This document shows, one piece after another, positions 23,351 to 35,585 of a stretch of 64,000 nt of DNA. The translations under genes and the position numbers were made by a program. How positions within the stretch are numbered: position 1 is the first letter of the stretch; the number at the start of each line of letters is the position of its first letter. The DNA lies in NCBI RefSeq assembly GCF_001540865.1, contig NC_033626.1, positions 14,017,422 through 14,081,421 on the forward strand. The letters run 5' to 3'. The stretch comes from Ananas comosus (lineage: Eukaryota > Streptophyta > Magnoliopsida > Poales > Bromeliaceae). Under the pieces are notes generated by a model. It was given only the letters and a program-made list of their open reading frames with translations. It did no database searches and was not told the origin of the DNA.

Positions 23351-26300
23351 ATGTTGGAGAAAATTGGGTTGCCGGAAAAACCATCTATGAGAGGTGGTAG
23401 TTGGGTGGTTGATGCATCCCACTGCCAGGGCTGTTCTTCTCAATTTACCTTTATCAATAGGAAGGTAAGCATGCTGCTCATATCATTTTTTTATCATTTT
23501 TGTGTTTTGGTTTTGTCCATTCTAGTTTCCTCCTCTATTGCGAATAGTTCCTTAAACAGATATTTCAATAAATATGGTTGGATTCCATGATATCTTGTTT
23601 GCTATTTCCCATGCTATCTTCCTATAATAAAGATTTCCATTTTTGTTTTGTTGCTAGTTACATTGTTAGTTATTGTGGCGATGCTTTATTTTACTTGCTT
23701 TAGCAACTAATGCTTTAGTAGACGTAAGGTGAGCGTGATCTCATTTTTTACTTGCTAGTGATATTATGTGATATTTTCTCGCTTATTGCCGTATAAGATT
23801 GGATCACAGTAAATTGGTGAATGAAGATTAAAACTTCACCCATGTGCTTCTATCATCTCCTCTGATGTTCTTTTCTATTGGATAATCCAAAAGCTGTTTA
23901 TTAATGTTGATAAATCTGTCAAAACATTTCTAAGTATGTATTGTGGCGTGCAGTTCCACTATTAAACTTACAATTATACAATTGCATTCTTTCCTGGCAA
24001 TGACTTTGTTTGCTCTTTTTTTGGTTATAGCATCACTGTCGTCGATGTGGAGGCTTGTTTTGCAATACTTGCACCCAGCAGAGGATGGTTTTACGTGGAC
24101 AAGGTGACTCACCTGTTCGAATCTGTGAACCTTGTAAAAAGATTGAGGAAGCAGCACGGTTCCAATTGCGTCATGGACACAAAGGTGGTTCTACAAAAGG
24201 TCAGCACTTCATTTTCTTATTTTTAAAATATGCAGCGCTTAATTTTCTTAGTCAAGTGATTTTGAAGTTATTCAATAATGTATCCTAATCCTACTTATTG
24301 GGTTGTTGAACAGTTCACATCATAGAACAATGTCATCCATTTAATCTAGATCAAGAAATGTTTACATTCTCATTATTCTTGTAACAGGTAGACCAAGAGA
24401 AGTCTCAAAACAGGAAGAAGATGTTATAAGTGAGATTCTTGGTGCTGATGGGAAGCAGCCTGTAAAATCTGGAAAAGGGTCACATGGTGCTAGTATTTCT
24501 AACCTTCATAGGTATGAAACTAGTACTTCTCGTTCAAATTTGAAGGACGTCTCGGCTATTTTAGAGGATGATGGAGATATCATTAGAAGCGTTTCTGTTG
24601 AAAAGCACGTTGCTTTGGACTCCACTACCCCGGAGGAGCTTCGCCAACAATCTGTAGAGGAGAAGAACAAATATAAAGCCCTAAAGGCAGAAGGGAAATC
24701 TGAGGAAGCACTTAAAGCGTTTAAGCGCAGCAAGGAGCTTGAGAGGCAAGCTGGAGCATTGGAAATCGCCAGAAGAAAGAGGAGCAAGATGGCTTCTTCA
24801 AAGGCTTCTGTTTCACATGTAGCGGATAATACACAGAACAGAGATGAGAGCAAAGAACCAAGCAGTCAAAAGAACTTGGTCGCCAAAAAAGGTAAAGAGG
24901 AGAAGGTTGATCTAGCATCTGAACTTAGAGAATTAGGCTGGTCAGATGAAGACATTCATGTTGCTGATAAAAAGCCAGAAAAGCTAAGTTTGGAGGGCGA
25001 GCTGTCAAACCTTATTGGAGAAATTATGCCAAAGCCCTCCAATGGTAGGAAAACAACTGCTATAGACAAATCTGAGGTTACCGCTCTTAAGAGAAAGGCT
25101 CTCACGCTGAAGCGAGAAGGGAAACTTGCTGAAGCGAAGGAAGAACTGAAGAGAGCTAAAATATTGGAAAAGCAGCTAGAAGAGCAAGAGCTTTTGGGAG
25201 AAGCTGAAGAGTCAGATGATGAGTTGTCAGTCCTGATTCGTGGAATGGATGATGACCCTCAGGATGGACTCTTAATGGATGATGCGAAAATCCCAGCTGT
25301 CAATTTTGAAGACATTTTAGGTGCCTCGGATGATTTTGCCGTAGATGGCAACTTTGAGGTGACGGAGGATGACATGAATGACCCGGATTTGGCCGCTGCT
25401 TTACAGTCAGTTGGTTGGGCTGAAGATGATCGTGATGAACAAGCAGATCAGGGATCCTTGCAGGAAAAAGTGCTTACCCTCAAGAGAGAAGCACTTCTCC
25501 AGAAGCGAGCAGGCAATGTTGTTGAGGCAAAATCACTGCTTAAGGAAGCCAAAGAACTCGAAAGAGATTTAGAAGCTACAAAATCTGATCCAAGGAATTT
25601 AGGGACAGAATCTAAACAGAAATTCTCTCTTTCTCAAGTTTCTGAAACCTCGAAGGTCGTTGCTGAATCAGTGGATTTGTATGTTAAGCCGGCACCAAAA
25701 AGTAAGATGGCTATTCAGAAGGAGCTTTTAGCTATTAAGAAGAAGGCACTTGCGTTGAGAAGGGAAGGGAAGTTGAGTGAGGCAGAGGAAGAGCTGAAGA
25801 AAGGGAAAATTCTCGAGCAACAATTGGAAGAGATGGAAAATGCATCTAAAATACCAGTAACTAAATCAGACAAGAAGAATTTAGAGGCAATTCCTGCGCA
25901 AGTAGATTTTGCAGAGGAAGGAGTAGAGGCCCAGGTAACAGATCAGGACATGAAAGACCCAGCCTTACTATCAGTATTGAAAAATTTGGGTTGGAATGAA
26001 GATGATGATGAAAATGGTGAACCCCTGAGGAATAATCCTTTACAGAATTCCCCTCCTGTAATTTCTTGGAAGGCGACAAAAAGCAAAGGCGAAATTCAGA
26101 AGGAATTGCTGGCCTTGAAAAGAAAAGCCCTTGCATTGAGACGTGAAGGGAGAACTGAAGAGGCCGAAGCAGAGCTTGAAAAGGCGAAGGTATTGGAAAA
26201 ACAAATGGCAGAGATGGAAGTTTCTAGCAATACCAACTCTGGGGAGGAGGAACTACATAGTTCTGGGCTTTTGGCTCCCCAAAAGAAACATAATAATCAA

Positions 26301-27386
26301 GAAGCTGCTAATCAAGGAGAAGTTGAATCGCATATTTCTGGAAAGTCGGTTCTTCTTGCTGAAGAAAGTTCTCGAGAACATTTAATCCCATCAATTCAAT
26401 CAGGCCAATCTTCAAACTTGTTAGATGTTTTGGCTTTGAGCAGCGGAAAGACTGTACAATCATCTACTGAGGAAACTGTACATAAAGAAACACATCAAAG
26501 AATCAAGTCTACTAAAGAAGAGAGAATAGGTGGTGACAACGAAGTGCTGCTTCAGACAGCTCCAGAGTCCCAGCTGCTGCAGCAAAAAGAAGCTATTGTT
26601 GCTGGTATAAGGGATAAGGTAGCAGCAGAAGTAGAAGAAAAGGTGACACATGGCAATGAGACCCTCAAGGAACAAATACTATCTCACAAAAGAAGGGCTG
26701 TTGCTCTAAAAAGAGAAGGGAAGTTGGCGGAAGCGCGAGAAGCACTCAGGCAGGCAAAGCTCTTAGAGAAGAGCTTGGAGGACGGGCAAGAAGCCAGTGT
26801 GGGTAATAAAGAAGCCCCACCTTCTGCTTCTGTCGGCAGCCCTTCGTCAATAAAGCAAGATGTTGAGCCCAAACAATCTCACAAGCCAATTTCTTCCCGC
26901 GATCGTTTCAAGATCCAACAGGAGTCCCTCTCTCACAAGCGTAATGCCCTGAAGCTGCGAAGAGAAGGAAAAGTGGCAGAAGCAGAAGCCGAGTTTGAAC
27001 TAGCCAAAGCATTAGAGAGCCAATTAGAAGAATCCGAAGCCCAAAGTTCAAGCAAATCAGAGGTGGTCGATGATGCAGCTGTGGAGGATCTGCTCGATCC
27101 TCAACTCTTATCTGCGTTAAAATCTATTGGTTGGCAAGATTCTGATATTGTTGCTAAGCCTTCTGAGAAAGCAGAAGCTAAGCAGAGTGTTGCAAAGAGT
27201 GGAAACTCTAATGTGGAGAGAATTAATCTTGGTAATCCTAATGTCGAGAGAACTAATCTCGAAGAACAGATTAAAGCTGAGAAGCTCCGAGCCCTAAACT
27301 TGAAAAGGGCTGGTAAGCAAGCAGAGGCTTTGGAAGCTCTTCGTGCAGCCAAGCGGCTCGAGAAGAAGCTTGCTTCCTTAGGTTAA
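23351..27386 (+). CDS. FYVE zinc-finger protein with eight charged helical-hairpin repeats
   Basis: Three coding exons, 23351-23464, 24031-24199 and 24388-27386, give 1093 aa. Residues 18-73 form a FYVE domain (WVVD, then C25QGC28, KHHCRRCG with C41/C44, C49/C52, VRIC70EPC73), which binds PI3P on endosomal membranes. The rest is highly charged and contains eight copies of a motif like LKRKALALRREGKLAEAEEE followed by AKILEKQLEE, each a predicted helical hairpin; these resemble DM14-type repeats (inferred). Four copies of a second motif, LLSxLKxxGWxxDD, have Trp at about residues 279, 438, 630 and 1010. I recall a similar architecture in the uncharacterised Arabidopsis FYVE protein At1g61690. 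The likely role is an endosomal scaffold; partners are unknown. The start MLEKIGLPEKP fits the family. Confidence 0.92.
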
Positions 27387-28177
27387 TATCTTGGACCAAT
27401 CCAATCTGAGGCCGAAATACGCTGCATGCTGATTTTATGATCCTCATTTATATTGGCGGGATGCTGGTCTGAGAAACCGTAACCCAAAAAGGAGTAAACA
27501 GAAGAAGCTTATCTTCGTTGGTTATAAAATAAGTACTCCGTCAATTCGTTGTATGAAATACCTGCAAGCATCATACGTACTTGATAGCTATTATGATTAT
27601 GGCAGTTTGTGTATGAAAATTTGATCAAGAATTTTTTTAAAAGAAATGTGGGAACAGTGATCACCCTTATCACCCTCGAGTTTGTTGTTTTTTATTTCGA
27701 AAGTATATCCATCCTTGTCCTGTATACTTAAAACCAAATTCAGAGCTATAGTTGATGCATTCTGTAAGTATTTCACGTTTGATAATCATCGATGGTACAG
27801 TATACTATTATCAGTACATACATAACGTATGATGATAAACATTATGGTGCAGTATACTTGTAGACTCCCATTATTATTGGTATTTTTTTTTTCCCCTCCG
27901 CTTTTGGATGTTGAAAATAGCAGGGTACGAACTGTCATTGACAAAGAGATGTGGTAAATTTGGTAACACTCACAAGGTAAACTTGAGTAAGTGTAATATA
28001 TATATACTTATTATTTCAAAGTCATAAGTTGTTTTTTGCTATTATTACATCGAAATAACACAAACACAACACGCGCATATATGTAGGGCGCACACACGCA
28101 TATGTATATACTATATGGTGTTGACGAAAATACATAGATTCCATTATAAAGATTCATCTACGACTATTGCTTGATCA
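27387..28177. other. Convergent intergenic spacer
   Basis: 3' ends of the FYVE gene (plus) and the SABATH gene (minus). It is AT-rich, with a T-run at 27882-27893 and a short TA repeat near 28001. No gene was seen. Confidence 0.6.
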
Positions 28178-30748
28178 TCACCCTCTCCTCTTCAAGGCAA
28201 AGACTAACGCAAGATGCTTTGCTTTTCCCTTCAAGAGGTGCCTTGCAACATTTTTTGCATACCTTGAGAACAGCTCATCAATTATGCCCTCTCCAAAATG
28301 TCTGCAAATTATGGGTTCTACCACTGCTCTTATGCACTTGGCCACATTTGCACTGCTCCCGAGATTGTCGAGCACGAAATCGTCGCTCGAATCGTCAAAC
28401 GGGTCCCAACTTGACTCAAAAAAATGCGCTCGACCGATGTCGAAGAGCCCTCCCTTTTGAATCACATCCTTAACCTCCTCCATGGTAGGTGCATACATTG
28501 GTATTTTGAAGGAGCACAGTTTTTCCCTCTCCACAAGTCCCTAAATATCCAAAATTTACTATAGTTACAAAATTTGCACAATTTCTCTAGGATATACATA
28601 TCAAGTTAGGCCAAATAGGCTCCAAGATTTTGGTGGCAAAAAAAGAGGAATAAATTAAAATTAGCATATCACAAAAAAATATATATATATATATTTTACC
28701 TCTAAGACCATGTCATGAAGTGCTTCTTGTAGTAATCCCCAAAGATATCTTAAATCTCCTAGTGACATGTTCTTCTCACTCCCCAGAAATGTTAACACCA
28801 TTTGTCCTCCGGGAAGAAGTTCTTCGTGGCGAAACTTGAGAAAATTTGAGAAGCTATCTTTGAATTCTTCTTTATATAAATTCACCACCCAAGGGGGACT
28901 TGTCTCTCCAATATAAATGTTTCCTTCGTCTAATAGAGCGCCTGTTTTGCTCTCAAGCCCTTCAGGAATCTAAATAAACGAAAATTGCCCAAATATGTTC
29001 TTTTTCAAGAGTCTATGAGATGTAAAAGCTCGATAGATTTAATAACGAAGAATTCGGGTTTCAGGAAAATAGTACTGGAAATCAAAGAAAATTTCTCTTT
29101 ACAAACAATATATGAACATATATTTGCTTGCATACATACTCATGTATGTATGCCTTATTCTTTTTATACATGTATATATGACTGTTTTTAAGGAGAAATT
29201 CCCTTTTTATGTGTTAGTTGGACCTCATATATATATAGTTATTAGTCTTAAAAATTTTACAGCAATTTACCAGAGAGTGGTATTTTTAATATCACTTCCC
29301 CTCAAATAGGACTCAAATTCAATTTTTTTTACTTTGATATTATATTAAATTATATGAAACAATCATTTTCTCCATAAAAATTAAGTTACAAGAAAATATT
29401 GTTTTTAATATTTATATTTAACAAATTTTATGCTTTAATAACAGTTATGCTGCATGCAGTCTCAAAATTAATAAATTATTAGCATATATACATACATATA
29501 ATTAAGGATAATAAACACACAATTTCGAATCGGAAACCTCGTCACATATTTTTTTCTTTTTAACAGCTACCCTTACGTGCATGCAAAACGTGTCTAATTA
29601 ATTTTTTGTGATTTTCTTAATTTTGTAAGTAAGTTAATTTATTATGAATCCTCTTGGTATACATAAATATGTACCTGTGGGAGCCACATGAGGCAATAGG
29701 AAGAGTGAAAGAAGTGGACGGTTTGAGGCGGAAAAAGTCTCCCGTAGAAGGAGCCCGGCAGTCCTACAATGTAGTATGGAAGGAATTTCTTCTCGTCCAC
29801 TTTCTTTTCAAACCGCTCCAGAGATCGAAAAATATTGTTAAAATCGTTCGCGGGCAGGTCGTTCAAGAAGAACTGCAGGTCGGGCGGGCGACGGCCCGTC
29901 CTCCTGCACTGCTCGGCCACCACTTGGATCACTTCCGACGCCACCAGAAGCGTGTTCGGCCCTGACGAGCAGCCCAAGTCCGCCGCGACCATCCTCTCCG
30001 GAAGGAGGGTTATGTAAATCGCTCCAATTGCCTCCTCTATGATGGTCTTGGTCTCCAGTATAGCCTTCTCCTAAGATTCATCAATTTACCAAGCAAAAGA
30101 GATCATCGATCAATCGAACGATCGGTGTACGCATTTAAATGTGATGAACAGCAGATTAGAACGCCTTACCGTGGAAAGGCTCTTTATATAATTTTTTACA
30201 TGGCGTTGTTATTGGGGCACATGTGTGTGTATATATAGAGAGTTAGGATAAAATACTATTTGCAGCAAATAAACAGATTTTATTTTCGATGATAGAGCTT
30301 CCAAATCGATAATCGACACTGTTGAATATGGTCTATACCACTTAAAGTATATAGAAATTAAATTCTCATTGACCTAATGATCAAAGATTGCAAATTTTAT
30401 TATTTTAATGATCAATCGATATCAGACGTTTGCTCGTTTAATAATACAAAAGAATTCAAATTAGAATTTTTTTAAAACTATTTAAACAAGATCTACACTC
30501 TTGATCTAGGTTATAAGAATTATAGCATCACTTTTTGAAGGATATTTATTTTTAGCCATTCATTTTTATATTTATTTGATGTATAAAAAATAATATTGAA
30601 AAAAAATATGAAATTTAATATATAGATACTTTTAGTAGTTTCAGATCATATTCAACGGTACCGACCATGGATTCGGAAGCTCTATCATCAAAAATAAATT
30701 GATAGTAATGAAATCTACTTGCTACCAATAGTATTAATTCTAACTCAA

Positions 30749-30782
<34 letters not shown>

Positions 30783-31159
30783 ATATATATATGTCCGAAT
30801 AATATATAATGCTGCTTAATAACATGATATTTGGAAAATGGCATTAGGAGAAGCTCCAAATTAGAAAAAAAAAAAATTTCAGAACGCAAACTCATTTGCC
30901 TGCATTTCGCTACGGCAGAATTTTCAAAATGTATGCAATTCTAAATAACCATAATTAAAAGCAGCAGAAGCAGAAGCAGAAGCATATATATATATACATA
31001 TATATATATACATATATACATATATATATATACATATATACATATATATATATCATTAAAAAAAACAAAAGGAATTATCTTAACTTGAAGCCTGGAATTG
31101 GTGGCATAGCTGGTCTCTCCTGCGCCACCAACCATGCAAAGTGCTTCCTCCACCCTCAT
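28178..31159 (-). CDS. SABATH-family SAM-dependent carboxyl methyltransferase
   Basis: Four exons, 31085-31159, 29675-30070, 28700-28969 and 28178-28540, give 367 aa, the usual SABATH size with the usual exon pattern. These enzymes move a methyl group from S-adenosylmethionine to the carboxyl of salicylate, jasmonate, benzoate, anthranilate, indole-acetate or similar acids. Motif I is AADLGCSSGPNTLL (Asp56, Asn64 for SAM). LQFFLNDLPANDFN is the second SAM contact. HFFHSSYCLMWLPQ carries the aromatic-pocket Met-Trp pair. The C-terminus is HLALVFALKRRG. The N-terminal motif reads GETSYATNS where SYAKNS is usual. Substrate cannot be assigned from the sequence; the MW pair fits a salicylate/benzoate-type pocket. 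I chose the ATG at 31159 (MRVEEAL) over 31174. Exon 1 uses a weak donor (GTTAAG). Confidence 0.92.
30742..30791. repeat. CT/TA compound microsatellite in SABATH intron 1
   Basis: A CT run with one interruption passes into a TA run. It lies in the first intron of the methyltransferase gene. Confidence 0.85.
30984..31053. repeat. TA/TACA-rich microsatellite in SABATH intron 1
   Basis: Alternating TATATA and CATATA blocks just downstream of exon 1 on the minus strand. The sequence could form cruciform-like structures and vary in length. Confidence 0.88.
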
Positions 31160-31209
31160 CGTACGTAGCTGCAATAGATATGTGAGGAGCTCTTAAGGTT
31201 AGTGTCCTC

Positions 31210-31217
31210 TATTTATA
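31210..31217 (-). promoter_or_regulatory. TATA box of the SABATH gene
   Basis: TATAAATA on the minus strand, 51 bases upstream of the start codon at 31159. This implies a short leader of about 20 bases and supports that start. Confidence 0.6.
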
Positions 31218-31385
31218 GGCTCCAATCCCATTGAGAAAAAAATAAAATACAATAAAATAAATGGAAGCAACTTAATTAGGTGTTGGATATACTAATAATT
31301 AAAGTTTGTTTAGCTAGTACGGGTCCCACTGTGCGTAGTACCATTTAGATCTATGTGGTTGCCATTCCCCTACACTTCTCACTCA

Positions 31386-31493
31386 CTTGTTGGAAGTTCA
31401 AAATCAAATCAGTTAGGAAGTATTTGGTTTCACATGCGACTTGTTGGAAGTTCAAAATCAAATCAGTTAGGAAGTATTTGGTTTCACGTGCGT
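31386..31493. repeat. Two 54-bp direct tandem copies
   Basis: The unit begins CTTGTTGGAAGTTCAAAATC and ends in CACATGCGA in copy one (31386-31439) and CACGTGCGT in copy two (31440-31493). Only a few bases differ, so the duplication is recent. Copy two carries a CACGTG core. Confidence 0.92.
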
Positions 31494-32002
31494 AAAACTG
31501 TTAAAAATATTCTCGGTGGAAAAAGAAATTTTGGAGGAAAATAAATTTTACGTCTTTAGTGTTTGATTTATAGGAAAAGAAATAATAATTTTTCATCGCG
31601 GTTGTTTGGTTGAAAAAAATATATATGTAAATAAACCATATATATCTGGGTTTTGGGTTGAAGTGGAGTTCGTTGAAAACTATTTTTTTCCCGCTGTTTG
31701 TTTCGTAGTTATGAAAGTGAAGTTTCATTAATTCTGCTGTTTGTTTGATAGAAAGTGTATGATATAAAATTATAATTTATATATACATAATAAATAGTTT
31801 AATAAATAAAAATAATATAATTATATTTTTATATAATTAAAATTTAATTTAAAATAACTAAATTATTTTTTTATACATAAATTATAGTAATACAATAATA
31901 AAATTATACAGTAAAAATAATATTAATACTTAATTAATCAATTTTTATTATATTTTAATTGTCCAAACTAAATAAAAAAAAAATAGCTTGCAACAACTAA
32001 TT

Positions 32003-32320
32003 AATGAGAGCTTGCAATATAGCTCATACTTCTTTTGGATGCACCCAGCACATTCTAAACCGGCTATAAGAAATGCATCAAACATAAATTTCTATAATAT
32101 AATAAATTATTTAAATATTTTATATTATATATATTTTATTTTATTTTATTTTATATTTTACGGTACTAAACGTCTCCACTTATATTAACAACCAATGAGA
32201 GCTTGCCATATAGGTCATAGATATTTTGGATGCACCCATTGCATATAAACCGGCTATAAAAAATACATCAAATATAAATTTCTATAATATAATAAATTAT
32301 TTAAATAATTTATATATTAT
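32003..32320. repeat. Two direct copies of a ~125-bp block, 191 bp apart
   Basis: AATGAGAGCTTGC, then TTTTGGATGCACCCA, AACCGGCTATAA, ATGCATCAAA/ATACATCAAA and TAAATTTCTATAATATAATA occur in the same order from 32003 and from 32194. This looks like a tandem duplication or two insertions of the same element. Confidence 0.85.
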
Positions 32321-34212
32321 TAAATATTTGATCAATTATCTAATATATTTTTGTAGTGTATAAAATATTAGTATATATCAAGTGCAAATAAAAATTTCTC
32401 CTCTCTTGAAGTCAAGAGAGCACTTTATTAAGCGTTCTATTGCCACATTTTAAAACGTTCAATAGAGATTTTAAAAGTTAATCCAGTAAACATATTTAAG
32501 TTATTATACTTTATAGATCAAATATATTTTATTAAGTTTTTATATCGAAAATTAGTTTTTTAATAAAAGTTGTGGTGTATGGTGTGTTCACCAAATGCAT
32601 ATAATATTTTTTTCTTTCTCGATTCAATTTTTAGTTTGATTATAATTAAATTATAGAATATATAGCTATTAAAACTATTAAATTTGATTGAGTTTTTAAG
32701 TGAGTGATTAGAAAACTTTAATTCTACACATAGTGAAAAATTAATGAAAAGTCGCCTAGGTGACCATGCACCACCTGTTTTTTGCAGCAACACTTTTCAT
32801 TTTCCGCTCATTTTGGATGAAAAATGAAAAGTCCTCTTTTTCCCAATATCTGTAAAAATATTTTATATGAAAAAAAATTTTACACCGAACCAAACAGATT
32901 GAAAAAAAATTTCAACTGAAAAATGGTTTTTCATGTTTTTTTACACCGTTCCAAACATCCCCTTAGCTAAAAACTGATGCACATTTTGGACTGTTTGGTT
33001 CAACATAATTATAAATACAATTTAATTAAAGATATATAAAATTAAAAATATAGTAATTATAATTATATATTTTTTATTTGGTTGGAAAAGCGCTACAACT
33101 ATTAATTTTTTTTGGTGTCATATTTACGAATTTATATCATTTAATATATGGGATATACGATTACCTTGTGTAGGAAAGGAAAAAAAAATCAATTTAAAAG
33201 GTTATTAGTAAGATTAGCTTATCTTTATTTAAAATTACTCTTTTCAAGTACTGCAATTGAAACTGCGATCAATTTAGGTACAATTTCAACCGTTGCAATT
33301 GGACCTTCTACTACAATTCTAATTGCAGAAGTTAAATTTACATGTATCAAAATAAATATTAAATTTAAATCTGCATATAAATATTTGCAATACAGTTCTG
33401 ACTCTGTATAATCATATCAACGCGTTTGCGGTCGTTTTCAATTCCAAAAATACCCACCACATTCAGTGGTTTAGAATGAATCTTTGCGATATTCAACGGT
33501 GCACATCATGCCCCCCTTTCATGCATGATAACTACGTACGGACTCTCTCCCTCCTCATGTAAATTTATGGATGATCATTTTGCAAACAAAGATTATTATT
33601 GCATTCTTGTATCCAATAGTTATGATCTTTGCTTACATATTTATTTTAATATAAATGAAATTCTATACGTATATATGCATTGTAATTTTTTTTTTTTCAT
33701 TTCAGGATTGTAATATTTTGAAATTAGTTTGGATATATCTAAAACGAAACAAGCTAAATTTAATTTCAGTAAAACAGTATTTGGGGAAATTTCAAACAAA
33801 TTTACTTGTTTGGTATTCATGATATCATTATATTATGTGTTTGATATCTCTATAGAATGCACAGAAATTTTTAAAAGTATTTGACTCTATAGCAACTTTT
33901 ACTAAATCCTTTTTTCTAAATCACTTTTTATAATCAACTTTTACTATACTGATATCTTTTTTTGGAAATTATTTTCATTAAATCTATACAGCAAATAAAA
34001 TGAATTAAAACCTTTTAAATTTTACGTATCAATTTCAAATAAAATACGGTTGAGAAAGTTATGCCCCATTCTGTAAAATATCTTCTTATGATTTATTTTT
34101 CAGTATCAACATTTACTAGTTTTTTTTAATTAATTTTATTAAATTCTTCGAACTTGATGTGCAAACTATATATATATATATATATATTTATCTAATTTAT
34201 GTATGCTCCAAT

Positions 34213-34863
34213 TAGAAATTATATAGTATTTTTATGTTTCTTAATAAAATATGTTTTAATTTTTAATTTAAGAATATTGGTTTATTTGCTAACATTTTTT
34301 TTTTTCAAAAAAAAAAAAAAGACAAACACCCTCCGCTTACGTAACTCCATGACGTAACTCCCACTAACGTAACTTGCTTTCGTCTAGATCCCTATTTATT
34401 ATTAGCCGAAGGAAAAAATAAAAAAAAAAAAAAGAATCCAAGAGTCACATTATTAATACAGTAGTCCGGCTATGATATTACTGTAGCACTAAATATTTGG
34501 TACTATCAAATTTTTCGTCATTCGATTTAATTTTTTAATTATTTTTATTCGTTAAATTATATTATTAAACTAATAATACACTCAATCTTAGAGATCTATA
34601 TCATTCTAATTGTATATTTTCGTAATCTACGGGCCAAAAATCTAATAGTATTTAAGCCTAAATTATTAGTACAGTGTCATCTATAAATCAAATTATTTTT
34701 GTAAAAATCATCCATCAAATCATAATAATTTTAAAATTTTTATTATTTTATTTTTTTTAAAAAAAAATATTAGTTGACTGAAATATATAAAATAATATAA
34801 TATGATTGTTAAATAATAGGTACCGTCCTTTTTCTAGTTACGTAACTAGCTTCTCCCTCCCCC

Positions 34864-34902
<39 letters not shown>

Positions 34903-35585
34903 CAACCTCCCTTGCAAGTCTTTCTAACTCGGTCTTTCTCTCTCTCTCTCTCTCTCGGCAACCTCCCTCGCAAGTCTTTCTAACTCGGTCTTTGTCTCTA
35001 TCCATCCAAATATTTTTATATTTAAAAAAAATATATGTTTATGTTTCTTAATAAGGCAACCTCCCTCGCAAGTCTTTCTAACTCGGTCTTTATTTCTATC
35101 CATCCAAATATTTTTATATTTAAAAAAAATATATGTTTATGTTTCTTAATAAAATATGTTTTAATTTTTGGAAATTAAAAATTATATAGTATATATTTTT
35201 ATGTTTCTTACTAAAATATGTTTTAATTTTTAATTTAAGAATATTGGTTTATTTGCTAAGATATTTTTTTTTCAAAAAAAAAAAAAAGACAAACACCCTC
35301 CGCTTACGTAACTCCATGACGTAACTCCCACTAACGTAACTTGCTTTCGTCTAGATCCCTATTTATTATTAGCCGAAGGAAAAAATAAAAAAAAAAAAAA
35401 GAATCCAAGAGTCACATTATTAATGACAGTGCAATCGTATAAATCAATTGTTTTCTGAAAATTATTCATCCGATCTTAATTTTTTTTAAAAATATTTATT
35501 ATTATTTTATTTTTTCTCCAAAAAATATTAATTAACTGATGATATATAAAATATGATATAATATGATTGTTAAATAATAGTACGC
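34213..35585. repeat. Diverged tandem duplication with 967-bp spacing and nested repeats
   Basis: A block containing GACAAACACCCTCCGCTTAC, three ACGTAAC motifs and TATTATTAGCCGAAGG occurs at about 34213-34460 and 35165-35427. A second block (ending ATATGATTGTTAAATAATAG) recurs at 34672-34820 and 35425-35580; the second copy lacks about 200 bases. Between them, CGCAAGTCTTTCTAACTCGG-like units occur three times (about 34912, 34969, 35065) and a TATCCATCCAAATATTTTTA unit twice. Confidence 0.85.

Noticed and set aside
31996..35585. CRISPR-like array
   Set aside because: The repeats are few, long and diverged, without regular spacers, and the DNA is plant nuclear.
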